Positions 25,185 through 34,150 of a stretch of DNA of 64,000 bases are shown one piece after another. Position 1 is the first letter of the stretch, and the number at the start of each line of letters is the position of its first letter. The DNA comes from Saccharothrix espanaensis DSM 44229 (GTDB lineage Bacteria; Actinomycetota; Actinomycetes; Mycobacteriales; Pseudonocardiaceae): NCBI RefSeq assembly GCF_000328705.1, contig NC_019673.1, positions 3,534,001 through 3,598,000 of the forward strand, in the 5' to 3' direction. A program made the translations under genes and the position numbers. The notes beneath the pieces are model-generated. The model saw nothing but the letters and a program-made list of their open reading frames with translations. It did not search any database and had not been told where the DNA came from.

Positions 25185-26105
25185 ATGGACACAGCGAGAA
25201 CGGACACATTCGCCGGGGCCTTACGGGCCGCCATCGCGGAGCGCGGGCTGGGACTGGAACGCATCCGCGAGCACCTCGCGCAGCACGGGGTGAAGGTCAG
25301 CCTGGCGACGTTGAGCTACTGGCAGTCGGGCCGCAGCAGGCCCGAACGCCGCTCGTCACTGGCCGCCATCGGCCACCTGGAGGAGATCCTCGCCCTGCCC
25401 ACCGGCTACCTGGCCGGTCTGCTGGGCCCGCCCCGGCCGCGCGGCCGGTGGCTCAAGCGGGTACCCGACCAGCCGGTCCCGATCAGCACGCTCTGGTCGG
25501 ACCCGGACGAGGTGGACTGGGCCATCCGGCAGGTCGACACGAGCTGGGACGCCCGGCTGACCAGGCTGAGCCAGCACGACTTCGTCACCGTCGGCCCGGA
25601 TCGCGGTGAGCGCGGCATCCGGTCGCGGCACGTGCTGCGGGCGGAGGCGGACGGCGCGGACCGCTGGGTGGTCGTCGTGCACGTCGACGAGCGCGACCGG
25701 CCGCTGCCGCTGCTGCGCCCGTTGCGGCACTGCACGGTGGGCCGGTTGGTCGCCCAGCCCGCCGCCGGGCTGGTGGTCGCCGAGCTGCTGTTCGACCGGG
25801 CGCTGCGGTACGGCGACAGCATCGTCATCGAGCACGAACTGGTGAACCGGCCGCCGTACCCGGTCGCCACCGAGTGCGGGCGGAAATTCCGGCTGCCGGT
25901 GCGCGAATACGTGTTGGAGGTCGCGTTCGACCCGTTGGCCCGGCCGGTGGAATGCAAGTCGTACCGAAATACCGGCGGCCCGGACGAGGACGTTCGGCCG
26001 GTGGAAATGGACGCCGGCGGGTCGTTGCTCGGGGTCGCGCTCGATTTCGGTCCGGGCGGCTACGGATTCCGCTGGAAATGGCCTAGCCCGCATCACCGGA
26101 GCTAG
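25185..26105 (+). CDS. Helix-turn-helix regulator with large C-terminal domain
   Basis: A 306-residue protein with ATG 25185 behind aagggggag. Residues 8-80 form an XRE-like helix-turn-helix (LRAAIAERGLGLERIREHLA, then SLATLSYWQSGRSRPERRSS). The remaining 220 residues are beta-rich (VVVHVDERDRPLPLLRPL, GRLVAQPAAGLVVAELLF) and could be a ligand-sensing domain; I do not recognise it. It follows the dehydrogenase gene by 60 bp and overlaps the convergent MFS gene by 23 bp. It is the likely local regulator of the RiPP locus. Confidence 0.75.
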   Translation: MDTARTDTFAGALRAAIAERGLGLERIREHLAQHGVKVSLATLSYWQSGRSRPERRSSLAAIGHLEEILALPTGYLAGLLGPPRPRGRWLKRVPDQPVPISTLWSDPDEVDWAIRQVDTSWDARLTRLSQHDFVTVGPDRGERGIRSRHVLRAEADGADRWVVVVHVDERDRPLPLLRPLRHCTVGRLVAQPAAGLVVAELLFDRALRYGDSIVIEHELVNRPPYPVATECGRKFRLPVREYVLEVAFDPLARPVECKSYRNTGGPDEDVRPVEMDAGGSLLGVALDFGPGGYGFRWKWPSPHHRS

Positions 26106-27318
26106 CCGCGCGGCGCAGCGTCGGGGTCGCCCAGGCCAGGGCGACCCCGACCAGCAGCACGCCGGTGCCGGCCGCCAGCCCGGCGCGCGGCCCGGCGAGC
26201 ACCGCCGCCGCGCCCGCGAGCGCCGCGCCCGCGGGCTGCCCGAGACCCCACGAGAGCATCCGGGCCGTCGTGTTCACCCGGGACCGGAGTTCGGGCGGGC
26301 ACATCCGCTGGCGGTAGGTGATGGAGTTGAGCACGACGGTGGAGTGCGCCGCGCCCCAGGCGATCGCGCCCAGGCAGGCCGGCACCCAATGCGTGCTCAG
26401 CAGCACCGAACCCGCGCACAGCAACGACACCGGCAGCCCGCCCAGCGCGAGCCGTGCCCCGCCCCACCGCTCGGTGAGCGCGGGCAGCAGCCGGGAGGCG
26501 AGCCACGCGCCCGCGCCCCAGCAGCCGAACAGCACCGCCAAGCGCAGGTCCCCGGACGGGGCGACGCCGAGCACCCGGTCCGCCCACGGGACCATCATCG
26601 CCACCCAGGCGCCGGCGGCGGCCGAGTGCGTCGCGCCGACCAGGGTCAGCGTGCGGATGATGCTGTGCTGCCACAGGAAGCGCAACCCGGTGCCGATGTC
26701 GCCGGCGACGGTGGTGGAGTCGGTGCGCGGGGTGGACAGCGCGCCCCGGATCGCCCGGACCAGCATCGCCGACCCGGCGGCGGTCACCGCGTTGACGGCG
26801 AGCAGGGTGGCCGGGGCCACGACCGTGACCGCCGCGCCGGCCAGCGCGGGCAGGACGGTTTCCAGGATCGTGCTGCGGCCGAACAGCTTGGCGTAGGCGG
26901 AGGTGATGTTCTCCTTGCCCACCAACGAAGGCAGCGCGCCGAAGTTGGCGGCGTCGAAGAACGCGAACGCGCTCTGCACCAGGAACGCCACCACCACGAC
27001 GTGCAGGGCGGTCAGCGCGTCGAGCCACCACGCCACCGGGACGGTCACCATCGCGACCGCCACCACGACGTCCATCGCCACCATCAACCGCTGCCGGTCC
27101 ACCCGGTCGGCGACCGCGCCGGCGAGGAGCCCGAACACCAGGTACGGCAACGCTTCCGCCATCGCGACGGCCGCCGTCCACGCGGTGGAGCCGGTGAGCT
27201 GGTAGACCAGCACCGGCAGCGCGACGACCGCGACGATGCTGCCGGCCACGGACAGCAGCCGGGCGTTCAGGTAGCGCCGAAAATCGCGCGCGGGCGCGTC
27301 GAGGGTCACGGTCACCAC
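26083..27318 (-). CDS. MFS transporter, candidate RiPP exporter
   Basis: A 411-residue major facilitator protein with twelve predicted helices. It contains the loop 2-3 motif GAVADRVDRQRLM and the usual repeats of drug-exporter members (MFS_3/enterobactin exporter-like, by pattern). It starts at GTG 27318 (a second GTG follows immediately) and ends inside the convergent regulator gene. It lies next to the RiPP operon, and the importer genes would serve uptake only, so this is the best candidate for export of the product. The sequence upstream of the start is AT-rich (catgctaatgaatgccat) and may hold its promoter. Confidence 0.8.
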   Translation of the reverse strand: MVTVTLDAPARDFRRYLNARLLSVAGSIVAVVALPVLVYQLTGSTAWTAAVAMAEALPYLVFGLLAGAVADRVDRQRLMVAMDVVVAVAMVTVPVAWWLDALTALHVVVVAFLVQSAFAFFDAANFGALPSLVGKENITSAYAKLFGRSTILETVLPALAGAAVTVVAPATLLAVNAVTAAGSAMLVRAIRGALSTPRTDSTTVAGDIGTGLRFLWQHSIIRTLTLVGATHSAAAGAWVAMMVPWADRVLGVAPSGDLRLAVLFGCWGAGAWLASRLLPALTERWGGARLALGGLPVSLLCAGSVLLSTHWVPACLGAIAWGAAHSTVVLNSITYRQRMCPPELRSRVNTTARMLSWGLGQPAGAALAGAAAVLAGPRAGLAAGTGVLLVGVALAWATPTLRRAASSGDAG

Positions 27319-27574
27319 ATCATGCTAATGAATGCCATGTTCATCTAACAACCCGCCCCGTCCCGCACCGACCCTCGTCCAGCCCAGACCTGCGCCACGT
27401 GGCGTTGGCGGACCAGGTCGCTGCGGGCGATCACCCCGCACTGGCAGCGCAGCCGGCCGGTCCACCGGATTCGAGGGGATGGCCGGCACGCGCGTGCCGG
27501 TCGGGAACCCTTCCACGGCAAGGCGTCCGCCGGTCGCGAGGCCCACCCGGACGGTGCCGGGCGGGCCTCTGCGG

Positions 27575-28159
27575 TCACGGGCGGTGGAGGAGCTGCTCGA
27601 ACGGCACCACGTCGGCGAACTCGTCGGCGGGCCTGGCGGGCGCACGGCCCGCCAGCACGCCGGCGAGTTCGGCCGCCGCGCGGTCGACGCGGTCGGACAG
27701 GCCCTGCGGCGAGCCCCAGTCGGCGGACGCCGCGTAGACCGCGGTCGGCACCACGGCCGCCCGCAGGTAGGCGAACAGCGGGCGCAGCGCGAAGTCCAGC
27801 ACCAGGGAGTGCCGCTCGGTGCCGCCGGTCGCGCCGATCAGCACCGGCTTGCCGACCAGCGAGTCCGGCTCCAGCACGTCGAAGAACGACTTGAACAGGC
27901 CGCTGTAGGACGCGTTGAACGTCGGCGTGACGGCGACCAGCGCGTCCGCGCCGACCACGTCGTCCACGATCGCCTTCAACCGGGCGCTGGGGAACCCGGC
28001 GACGAGGTTGTCGGCGATGTCCCGCGCCACGTCGCGCAGGTGCACCGACCGCACGGTGACCGGCGCGAGCGCGCCGACCCCGGCGGCGAGCCGGTCGGCC
28101 AGCAGGTGGCTGGACGACGGCTCGCCGAGACCGGCGGACACCACGGCGAGCGTGGTCAT
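27575..28159 (-). CDS. NAD(P)H-dependent FMN reductase (CE1759-like)
   Basis: A 194-residue flavodoxin-like reductase: TTLAVVSAGLGEPSSSHLLA at the phosphate-binding loop, VAVTPTFNASYSGLFKSFFD around the flavin and PVLIGATGGTERHSLVLD follow the family of FMN reductases paired with luciferase-like monooxygenases. ATG 28159 overlaps the monooxygenase stop (ATGA). It would supply reduced FMN to the upstream enzyme. About 250 bp to the MFS gene hold no other gene. Confidence 0.88.
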   Translation of the reverse strand: MTTLAVVSAGLGEPSSSHLLADRLAAGVGALAPVTVRSVHLRDVARDIADNLVAGFPSARLKAIVDDVVGADALVAVTPTFNASYSGLFKSFFDVLEPDSLVGKPVLIGATGGTERHSLVLDFALRPLFAYLRAAVVPTAVYAASADWGSPQGLSDRVDRAAAELAGVLAGRAPARPADEFADVVPFEQLLHRP

Positions 28160-29229
28160 CGCACGGCCGCCGTGAGCAGCGAGCCGTGGGTCGGCGCGTC
28201 CGGCACGTCGGCCGGGCGGCCCTCGGCGAACTCGGCCCGCAGCACGGGCACGATCTCGCCCAGGTGGTCGAGCTGCTCCAGCACGGTCTTGAGCGGCAGG
28301 CCGGCGTGGTCCACCAGGAACAGCTGGCGCTGGTAGTCGCCGAAGTGCTCGCGGAAGGTCAGCGTCTTGTCGATGACCTCCTGCGGGCTGCCGACGGTCA
28401 GCGGGGTCTGGTCGGTGAACTGCTCCAGCGACGGGCCGTGGCCGTAGACGGGGGCGTTGTCGAAGTACGGGCGGAACTCGCGCACGGCGTCCTGCGAGTT
28501 GGGCCGGATGAACGCCTGACCGCCCAGGCCGACGATCGCCTGACTGGCCGTGCCGTGCCCGTAGTGCTCGAAGCGCTCGCGATAGAGGGTGATCAGCCGC
28601 ATGAAGTGCTCCTTGGGCCAGAAGATGTGGTTCGCGAAGAACCCGTCGCCGTAGTAGGCGGCCTGCTCGGCGATCTCCGGGCTGCGGATGGAGCCGTGCC
28701 AGACGAACGGCGGCACACCGTCGAGCGGGCGCGGCGTCGAGGTGAAGGACTGCAACGGCGTGCGGTGCTTGCCCTCCCAGTCGACGACGTCCTCCCGCCA
28801 CAACCGGTGCAGCAGGTGGTAGTTCTCGATCGCCAGGTCGATGCCGTCGCGGATGTCCTTGCCGAACCACGGGTACACGGGTCCGGTGTTCCCTCGGCCC
28901 ATGATCAGGTCGACCCGGCCGTCGGCCAGGTGCTGGAGCATCGCGAAGTCCTCGGCGATCTTGACCGGGTCGTTCGTGGTGATCAGCGTGGTCGCGGTGG
29001 ACAGGATCAGCCGCTCGGTGCGCGCGGCGACGTACCCGAGCATCGTGGTGGGCGAGGAGGGCACGAACGGCGGGTTGTGGTGCTCGCCGGTGGCGAACAC
29101 GTCCAGCCCGACCTCCTCGGCCTTGAGCGCGATCGCGACCATCGCCTTGATCCGCTCGGCCTCGGTCGGCGTCCGCCCCGTGGTGGGGTCGGGCGTGACG
29201 TCCCCGACGGTGAAGACCCCGAACTGCAT
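28156..29229 (-). CDS. Luciferase-like FMN-dependent monooxygenase (CE1758-like)
   Basis: This 357-residue LLM-class flavin oxidoreductase has the TIM-barrel signatures VFATGEHHNPPFVPSSPTTM, LILSTATTLITTNDPVKIAE, DLIMGRGNTGPVYPWFG and YYGDGFFANHIF. I choose ATG 29229, preceded by ggagcggct, over a start 18 bp upstream. It would oxygenate an unknown small substrate with FMNH2 from the coupled reductase. An inverted repeat lies just upstream of its ribosome-binding site, so the pair is probably repressed by a MarR/HxlR-type factor not present here. Confidence 0.88.
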   Translation of the reverse strand: MQFGVFTVGDVTPDPTTGRTPTEAERIKAMVAIALKAEEVGLDVFATGEHHNPPFVPSSPTTMLGYVAARTERLILSTATTLITTNDPVKIAEDFAMLQHLADGRVDLIMGRGNTGPVYPWFGKDIRDGIDLAIENYHLLHRLWREDVVDWEGKHRTPLQSFTSTPRPLDGVPPFVWHGSIRSPEIAEQAAYYGDGFFANHIFWPKEHFMRLITLYRERFEHYGHGTASQAIVGLGGQAFIRPNSQDAVREFRPYFDNAPVYGHGPSLEQFTDQTPLTVGSPQEVIDKTLTFREHFGDYQRQLFLVDHAGLPLKTVLEQLDHLGEIVPVLRAEFAEGRPADVPDAPTHGSLLTAAVR

Positions 29230-29247
29230 AGCCGCTCCTCGATCCAA

Positions 29248-29267
29248 GTAGTTGCGAGTTCAACTAC
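29248..29267 (-). promoter_or_regulatory. Inverted-repeat operator of the monooxygenase/reductase pair
   Basis: gtagttg and caactac form a perfect 7-bp dyad around cgagtt, 18 bp upstream of the monooxygenase start. Size and TAGTTG half-sites resemble MarR- or HxlR-type operators. Confidence 0.6.
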
Positions 29268-29289
29268 CTGTCCCAACAGTACCCCAGCC

Positions 29290-29810
29290 GGGTCTATTCC
29301 GCCGTTGCCGGGTGGCGCGGCCCACGCCACGGCGGGGTCGGGCACCAGGGGCGGGGCAGAGGGGCGATCCGGTCCGGCGCGCCGCCGCCATCGTCGCGCT
29401 GCTGCGCTGACCGGCGCGGGCGTGCCCCGGCTGCGGGCACCCGTCCGGCAGGCTCCGCACTGGTGCGTGCGCCGCCTGTTCCGCGGCGCGCTCGCCTGCG
29501 TGACCCTCGCTTCCGGCACCGGGCGCTCCATCCCATGGACCATCGCCCTGCTCGGTCGCGGGGTCTCCGTCGACGACGCACCCGCGACCCTGCGGTGCCT
29601 CGCCGACGGACCCGACTGGCCCGCCCGACGCACCGCGCTGCACCGCATCGCCCACCACTTCGACACCCACGGCAGCCCGATCGACCACGCCCGCCGCCGC
29701 ACCCTCGACTACACCACCCCGCTGCCCGCCCCACGCTGGAACACCCTCGCCGCCCGCACCGGGATCCGCCGCCCGCCGACTACGCCTCCGCCACCGCCGA
29801 CCACCGCAAT
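29290..29810 (+). pseudogene. Degenerate hypothetical gene
   Basis: The frame reading RGDPVRRAAAIVALLR ends in a stop at about 29409. Another frame continues at once with VPRLRAPVRQAPHWCVRRLF, TLASGTGRSIPWTIALLGRG, and DGPDWPARRTALHRIAHHFD up to TLAARTGIRRPP near 29770. The two parts look like one former protein with a frameshift; the sequence is Arg-rich but more ordered than shadow frames. I do not recognise the family, and no start codon with a ribosome-binding site is visible. Confidence 0.4.
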
Positions 29811-30430
29811 GCCGTCGTTTCTGACCCGGTCCCTGCAGTTGTCGCGGCAGAGCACCGATCCGCTGGGGGAGGCACACGGACGACTTCCCGGCAGGGCGGC
29901 CCTGTGTCACAGCCGATCGGCTGCTTGCAACGGCTCGCAGCGCACCATCCTCGTGACGCGGCCGCTGATGGGGCAGACGTTGGTGCGTTCGGAACCGATG
30001 ATCGCGCCTCGCGCTGCCCGACGCCGGATCGCACGCCTCGACCTGGTTCTTGATCCCACCGTGCGCTACATCGGCCTGGGGCGTGCCCGTACCGAGCCTT
30101 CTGGCCGTCCCGACGACGACTTCGGGAAGGGCACGCGCGAATACCGGCACTGGTGGATCGTGCGGGCGCTGGCGCAACCAGTACTGCCCCAGCCGAAACG
30201 ACCACCGCCCCATCCTGATCGACCCGTACTTCGCCGGTCCGGAGGACAAGCCGTTGCTGGGCGGCGGGCGCGTGAACGTCCTGCGCCGATCACACCACTC
30301 CCTCCGCTCGACCACCGACCTCGAAGTTCGCGCCGACGTGCGGTTGACCGCGTCGGAGAGCGGGTCGTCGTGCGGGGCACGGTGCTCCCGGTGTGACGGG
30401 TCAGCAGCGTTGTGACGTCGTCGGGGCCGC
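29811..30430. other. Mosaic of gene remnants
   Basis: No intact gene. Around 30180-30300 the plus frame NDHRPILIDPYFAGPEDKPL, followed by LGGGRVNVLRR, looks like the C-terminus of a lost protein, but neither start nor upstream part is present. Confidence 0.35.
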
Positions 30431-30433
30431 CGC

Positions 30434-30484
30434 TTGACATCGTTTGTAATACAAACCATACTGGGTTTAGTTGGTAATACAAAG
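30434..30484 (+). promoter_or_regulatory. Sigma-70-type promoter with two TetR-like operators
   Basis: TTGACA (30434-30439), a 17-bp spacer and CATACT (30457-30462). The spacer is almost filled by the perfect 15-bp palindrome gtttgtaatacaaac (30442-30456). A second copy, gttggtaatacaaag (30470-30484), matches 13 of 15 positions and starts 28 bp downstream. The layout is typical of repression by a TetR-family protein; none is encoded nearby. Confidence 0.85.
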
Positions 30485-30510
30485 TATCGCTACGTGCCCG
30501 GAAGGTCCCC

Positions 30511-31581
30511 ATGCGACGAAGTATCGGAACCAAACTGGCCGCTGCCGCGGCCCTGGCAGCCATGCTGGGTTCGACGGTCAGCTCACCTCTGGCAGGAGCC
30601 GACGACAGGAACCCCGCACCCGCGGGGACGGTTGTCGCCAGCGGGATCCCGGCACTGGTGGATCCGGCCGCGGATCTCGGCGCCAAGACGCCGGGTCCGG
30701 AGGACGACTGGGCCGACTCGATCTACTTCACCAGTCGAGTGAACTCCGGGGGTCACGACATCGGCCTGCTGGTGCACACCGTGCGCATCCCGAAGGGGCC
30801 GGGCAACCTGCTGCTGTTCTCCGTTCACGACGCGACCACCGGCTGGTACAAGAGCCACGCCACCAGGGTCGACGCCGGGGACTACGCCTGGAGCACGACG
30901 GGCCTCGACATCACGGCGCCCGGTCTCAGGTGGACAGGGGACGCGCAGCGGATGTCCGTCTCCCTCGACGTGCCGTGGGGCTCCCTCGACGTCGTGCTTC
31001 AAGCGCGTGGACCGGCCCTGAACTACGGCGGCACCGGAGCGTTCTCCCTCTTCGGCCAGACCAACTACGAGTTCGCCCTTCCCGACCTGCGGACGACCGG
31101 CACCCTCACCCTCGACGGGCGCTCCCGGCAGATCACCGGCCAGTCCTGGCTGGACCGTCAGTGGGGGCCGACCGACGGGGCACCGGGCAATCACTGGAGC
31201 TGGATGAACCTCAACATGCCCAACGGTGATGCGGTGGCCATCTGGGACGCCGTCCGCGCCGACGGTGACACGCACACCTGGGCAACGGTTCTGCGCAAGG
31301 ACGGCTCCTACGAGGTGGCATCCGTCGTGCCGCTCGCTGACGACGCGAGTGAGCACTGGACCAGCCCCACGACCGGACAGAGGTACCCGACCCGGTGGAT
31401 CGTCAGCATCCCGGCGTTGAAGACCCGTCTCACGGTGCGAGTCACCGGCAACCCGGGGCAGGAGATCCTCCTCGGCGGCAACGGGCGTCTGGAGGCCACC
31501 GCCGCGTTCGAAGGCACCTACCACGGCACCAAAGTCGCCGGTAGGAACTTCGTCGAGATGTTCGGCGACTGGCACTCCTGA
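30511..31581 (+). CDS. Secreted CrtC/AttH-like lipocalin-fold protein
   Basis: A 356-residue protein with a Sec signal peptide (residues 1-30, LAAAAALAAMLGSTVSSPLA). The mature part has the paired lipocalin-like domains of the hydroxyneurosporene synthase CrtC/AttH family: DWADSIYFTSRVNSGGHDIG, GTGAFSLFGQTNYEFALPDL, and QSWLDRQWGPTDGAPGNHWS, which contains the conserved W-x-D-x-Q-W-G block, then WMNLNMPNGDAVAIWD. Relatives hydrate terpenoid double bonds or bind lipids; the substrate here is unknown. ATG 30511 lies 27 bp after the second TetR-like operator, so expression is probably induced by a small molecule. Confidence 0.82.
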   Translation: MRRSIGTKLAAAAALAAMLGSTVSSPLAGADDRNPAPAGTVVASGIPALVDPAADLGAKTPGPEDDWADSIYFTSRVNSGGHDIGLLVHTVRIPKGPGNLLLFSVHDATTGWYKSHATRVDAGDYAWSTTGLDITAPGLRWTGDAQRMSVSLDVPWGSLDVVLQARGPALNYGGTGAFSLFGQTNYEFALPDLRTTGTLTLDGRSRQITGQSWLDRQWGPTDGAPGNHWSWMNLNMPNGDAVAIWDAVRADGDTHTWATVLRKDGSYEVASVVPLADDASEHWTSPTTGQRYPTRWIVSIPALKTRLTVRVTGNPGQEILLGGNGRLEATAAFEGTYHGTKVAGRNFVEMFGDWHS

Positions 31582-31721
31582 ATCTCCAGCGGCGCCGGGT
31601 GTTCTCTGCTGTAGCCGACAGGCGGCAGGGGCCGCCCGGCGTCGCCGGCTGTGTTGCGCACCGGCCAGCCTGAACAGGCCTGATAGGAGCTTGGTCCGGA
31701 GCCGTTCATCAAGACCATGTC

Positions 31722-32340
31722 CTACATGGTGGCTTTGAGGAAACGCTTCCAACAGGGCAGGGCCGCAGCCAAGCCCAGGAAGGCCAGGTAGTTGAAGGGA
31801 TGCCGTTCGTAGCAGGGCGAGAGGCGGCGGTAGCCGGTCAGCCAGGACATGGTGCGTTCGATGGCCCAACGGTGACGACCCAGGCGTTGGGAGGACTCGA
31901 CGCCCTTGCGGGCGATACGGACTCCGATCCGCTTGCCGCGTAGCCATCGCCGCAGCTCGGCGGTGCCGTATGCCTTGTCGACGTGCAGTTTGCGAGGCTT
32001 GCCGTGACGGCTGCGGACGGGATCGTGCCGCGAGAGCAGACCCGCCACCATCGGCTTCAGACCGTCGGCGTCAACGACGTTGCCACGTGAGATGCCGACC
32101 ACGAGCGGCATTCCCGAACGGTCCGACAGGACATGCAACTCGTACCCGCCTTGCCCCGGTCCACAGGACTCGGACCCGTGTGCCCGCCCCCTTTTCGCCC
32201 TCACGTGCGCGGTGTCCAGCAGCACGCGGGACAGATCGACCAGCCCCGCTCCGGTCATTCTCGCCGGCACCGCGCGATGCAGACGGGCCCACACCCCCGC
32301 CCCGGCCCAGATCGCGAACCGGCGATGCACCGTCGGTGTC
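31722..32340 (-). pseudogene. Truncated IS5-family transposase
   Basis: Only the C-terminal two thirds of an IS5 (IS427-group-like) DDE transposase remain: TVHRRFAIWAGAGVWARLHR, then DTAHVRAKRGR, the KLHVDKAYGTAELRRWLRGK block and the RHRWAIERTMSWLTGYRRLS block with its Glu. The N-terminal helix-turn-helix part is missing. At about 32340 the sequence switches to an unrelated minus-strand frame (PAEEWDLHSFWVNDTPMVHG, to about 32460) that is itself a remnant. No terminal repeats are seen. Confidence 0.8.
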
Positions 32341-32479
32341 GGCGGCCGTGTCGGCGACGAAGGGGTTGCCGTGGACCATCGGCGTGTCGTTGACCCAGAA
32401 GCTGTGCAGGTCCCACTCCTCGGCCGGCACGGAGAGGTCCTCGACACCGGGTTGTGCTCGGGTCGCGGGCAGCGGTGGT

Positions 32480-33685
32480 TCAGCGGCTGCCGAGTTCTCC
32501 CTTGGCGAACCCGTGTTCGCGTGCCGTGAGCACAGTGGCGAGTGCGGGGACGAGCAGTGCGAGCGCGACCCAACTCAGCCATGACGCGTCCGATCCGCTG
32601 AGGACGATGCCTCCGATGATGCCACCACCGGCGATTCCGACGTTCCACCCGGTGGTGAGGAGCGCTTGGGCGACGTCGCCGGCGTCGCCTGCCGCTTCGG
32701 CGACTGCGGTCTGCAACAGGGTGGAGGTGCCGCCGAACGCGAGCCCCCAGAGCGCTGCGCCGGCGTAGACGAGCGCAGGCGCGCCGGAGAAGGCGCCGAG
32801 CAGCAGCGTGCATGTCGCGAAGAGCGCACACGCGAGGATCATGAGGAGGCGCAGGTGCCGGTGGACGAGCGCTCCGGCGATCCAGATGCTCACCAGCGAC
32901 ACCAGGCCGAACGTGAGCAGCACGGCGTCGACCTGACCTGCCATGCCGAGCGGCGTGAGGAACGGGGCGATGTAGGTGTAGAGGATGCTGTGGGCGAGCA
33001 CGAACGTGAGGGTCACGAGGAGCACGGGCGCCACGCCGGGAATGCGGAAGGTGCGGGCGAGCGGGAGCCGTGAGCCCTTGGGCTGTCCGGGGAAGTTCGG
33101 CACCGCCGCGATGACCCACGCGATCAACGCGAGCGTGAGGACGGTCATGATCCCGAACGCGTACCGCCATTCGACGAGCTTGGCCGTGAGCGCCGCAGCG
33201 GGAACTCCGACGGACAGCGCGACGATCGCGCCCGCCATCGCGATCGCCATTGCCTTGCCGCGCTGATGTGAGGGAACCATCCGTACCGCGTAACCGGCCA
33301 GCAACGCCCAGAGCAACCCGCCGACGATGCCGCCGAGGAACCGGGCGGCCAGCGTGAGCGCGAAGCTCTCGGAGAGCGCGGTGACGGTGTTGACGATCGC
33401 GAAGCCCGCGATCGCCACCAGCAGCAGGTGTCGGCGCGGCCAGCCGATCGTCGCCTTGGTGAGCGGGATCGCGGCGAGGATCGCGCCGATCGCGAAGACG
33501 GTGACGCTCTGCCCGGCAGCGGTCTCGCTCACGCCCAGGTCTCGGCTCATCTCGGGAAGCACCCCGGCGGGCATCGTCTCGGTCAGGAGCGTGATGAACC
33601 CGGTGGTGGCCAAGGCCAGAAGACCCGCCAGCGGGAGCCGGGCGTTCGTCATCGAGCGAGGTGGCAGGGCATCTGATCGTGTCAT
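32480..33685 (-). CDS. MFS drug-efflux-type transporter (AraJ/DHA1-like)
   Basis: The 401-residue protein has twelve helices and the DHA1/AraJ motifs TETMPAGVLPEMSRDLGVSE in helix 1-2, LAARFLGGIVGGLLWALLAG in helix 4-5 and PSHQRGKAMAIAMAG. I choose ATG 33685 (MTRSDALPP); a second ATG lies 11 codons later. It is divergent from a MerR regulator, with a dyad in between, so MerR-controlled drug or metabolite export is likely. Confidence 0.85.
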   Translation of the reverse strand: MTRSDALPPRSMTNARLPLAGLLALATTGFITLLTETMPAGVLPEMSRDLGVSETAAGQSVTVFAIGAILAAIPLTKATIGWPRRHLLLVAIAGFAIVNTVTALSESFALTLAARFLGGIVGGLLWALLAGYAVRMVPSHQRGKAMAIAMAGAIVALSVGVPAAALTAKLVEWRYAFGIMTVLTLALIAWVIAAVPNFPGQPKGSRLPLARTFRIPGVAPVLLVTLTFVLAHSILYTYIAPFLTPLGMAGQVDAVLLTFGLVSLVSIWIAGALVHRHLRLLMILACALFATCTLLLGAFSGAPALVYAGAALWGLAFGGTSTLLQTAVAEAAGDAGDVAQALLTTGWNVGIAGGGIIGGIVLSGSDASWLSWVALALLVPALATVLTAREHGFAKGELGSR

Positions 33686-33703
33686 AGCCTTATCATCGAT
33701 GGG

Positions 33704-33723
33704 TGACATCAGTGTGAAGGTCA
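33704..33723. promoter_or_regulatory. MerR-type operator
   Basis: tgacatcagtgtgaaggtca is a 20-bp partial dyad with TGAC/GTCA ends, between the divergent MFS and MerR genes. Read on the minus strand it includes TTGACC and a long spacer, as in MerR-activated promoters. Confidence 0.6.
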
Positions 33724-33778
33724 ACTCGGCGTCTGCCGAGTCGCAGAACGCCGGCCACACCAGGGCGAGGAGAGGGAC

Positions 33779-34150
33779 ATGCGGATCGGTGAGCTGTCGA
33801 CGCGCACGGGGACTCCGATGAGGTTGCTGCGCTACTACGAGGAGCAGGAGCTCATCGAGTCGAATCGACTGCCCAACGGATACCGGGACTACGAGGAGTA
33901 CGTCGTCGACCGGGTTCTCCAGGTGCGGGGCCTGCTCGACGTAGGGCTGCCCACACGGATCATCAAGCAGATCCTGCCCTGCCTGAACACCCCACGCACG
34001 ATCCACATGCCCTACGTCACGCCGGACATGATCGCAACGCTCGAACGCGAACGCGATCGCATGGCCGAGAAAATCGAATGCCTCACCAAGAACCACCGAG
34101 CCATCACCAACTACCTCGACGCCGTACGCCGCAATATCCGAGCCTCATAA
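33779..34150 (+). CDS. MerR-family regulator
   Basis: A 123-residue protein: MRIGELSTRTGTPMRLLRYY and LPNGYRDYEEYVVDRVLQVR form the MerR winged helix, followed by the dimerising helix (MIATLERERDRMAEKIECLT). No effector domain or metal-binding Cys cluster beyond two isolated Cys is seen, so it belongs to the short MerR class. The ribosome-binding site is gaggagaggg before ATG 33779. It probably controls the divergent MFS gene through the dyad at 33704. Confidence 0.88.
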   Translation: MRIGELSTRTGTPMRLLRYYEEQELIESNRLPNGYRDYEEYVVDRVLQVRGLLDVGLPTRIIKQILPCLNTPRTIHMPYVTPDMIATLERERDRMAEKIECLTKNHRAITNYLDAVRRNIRAS

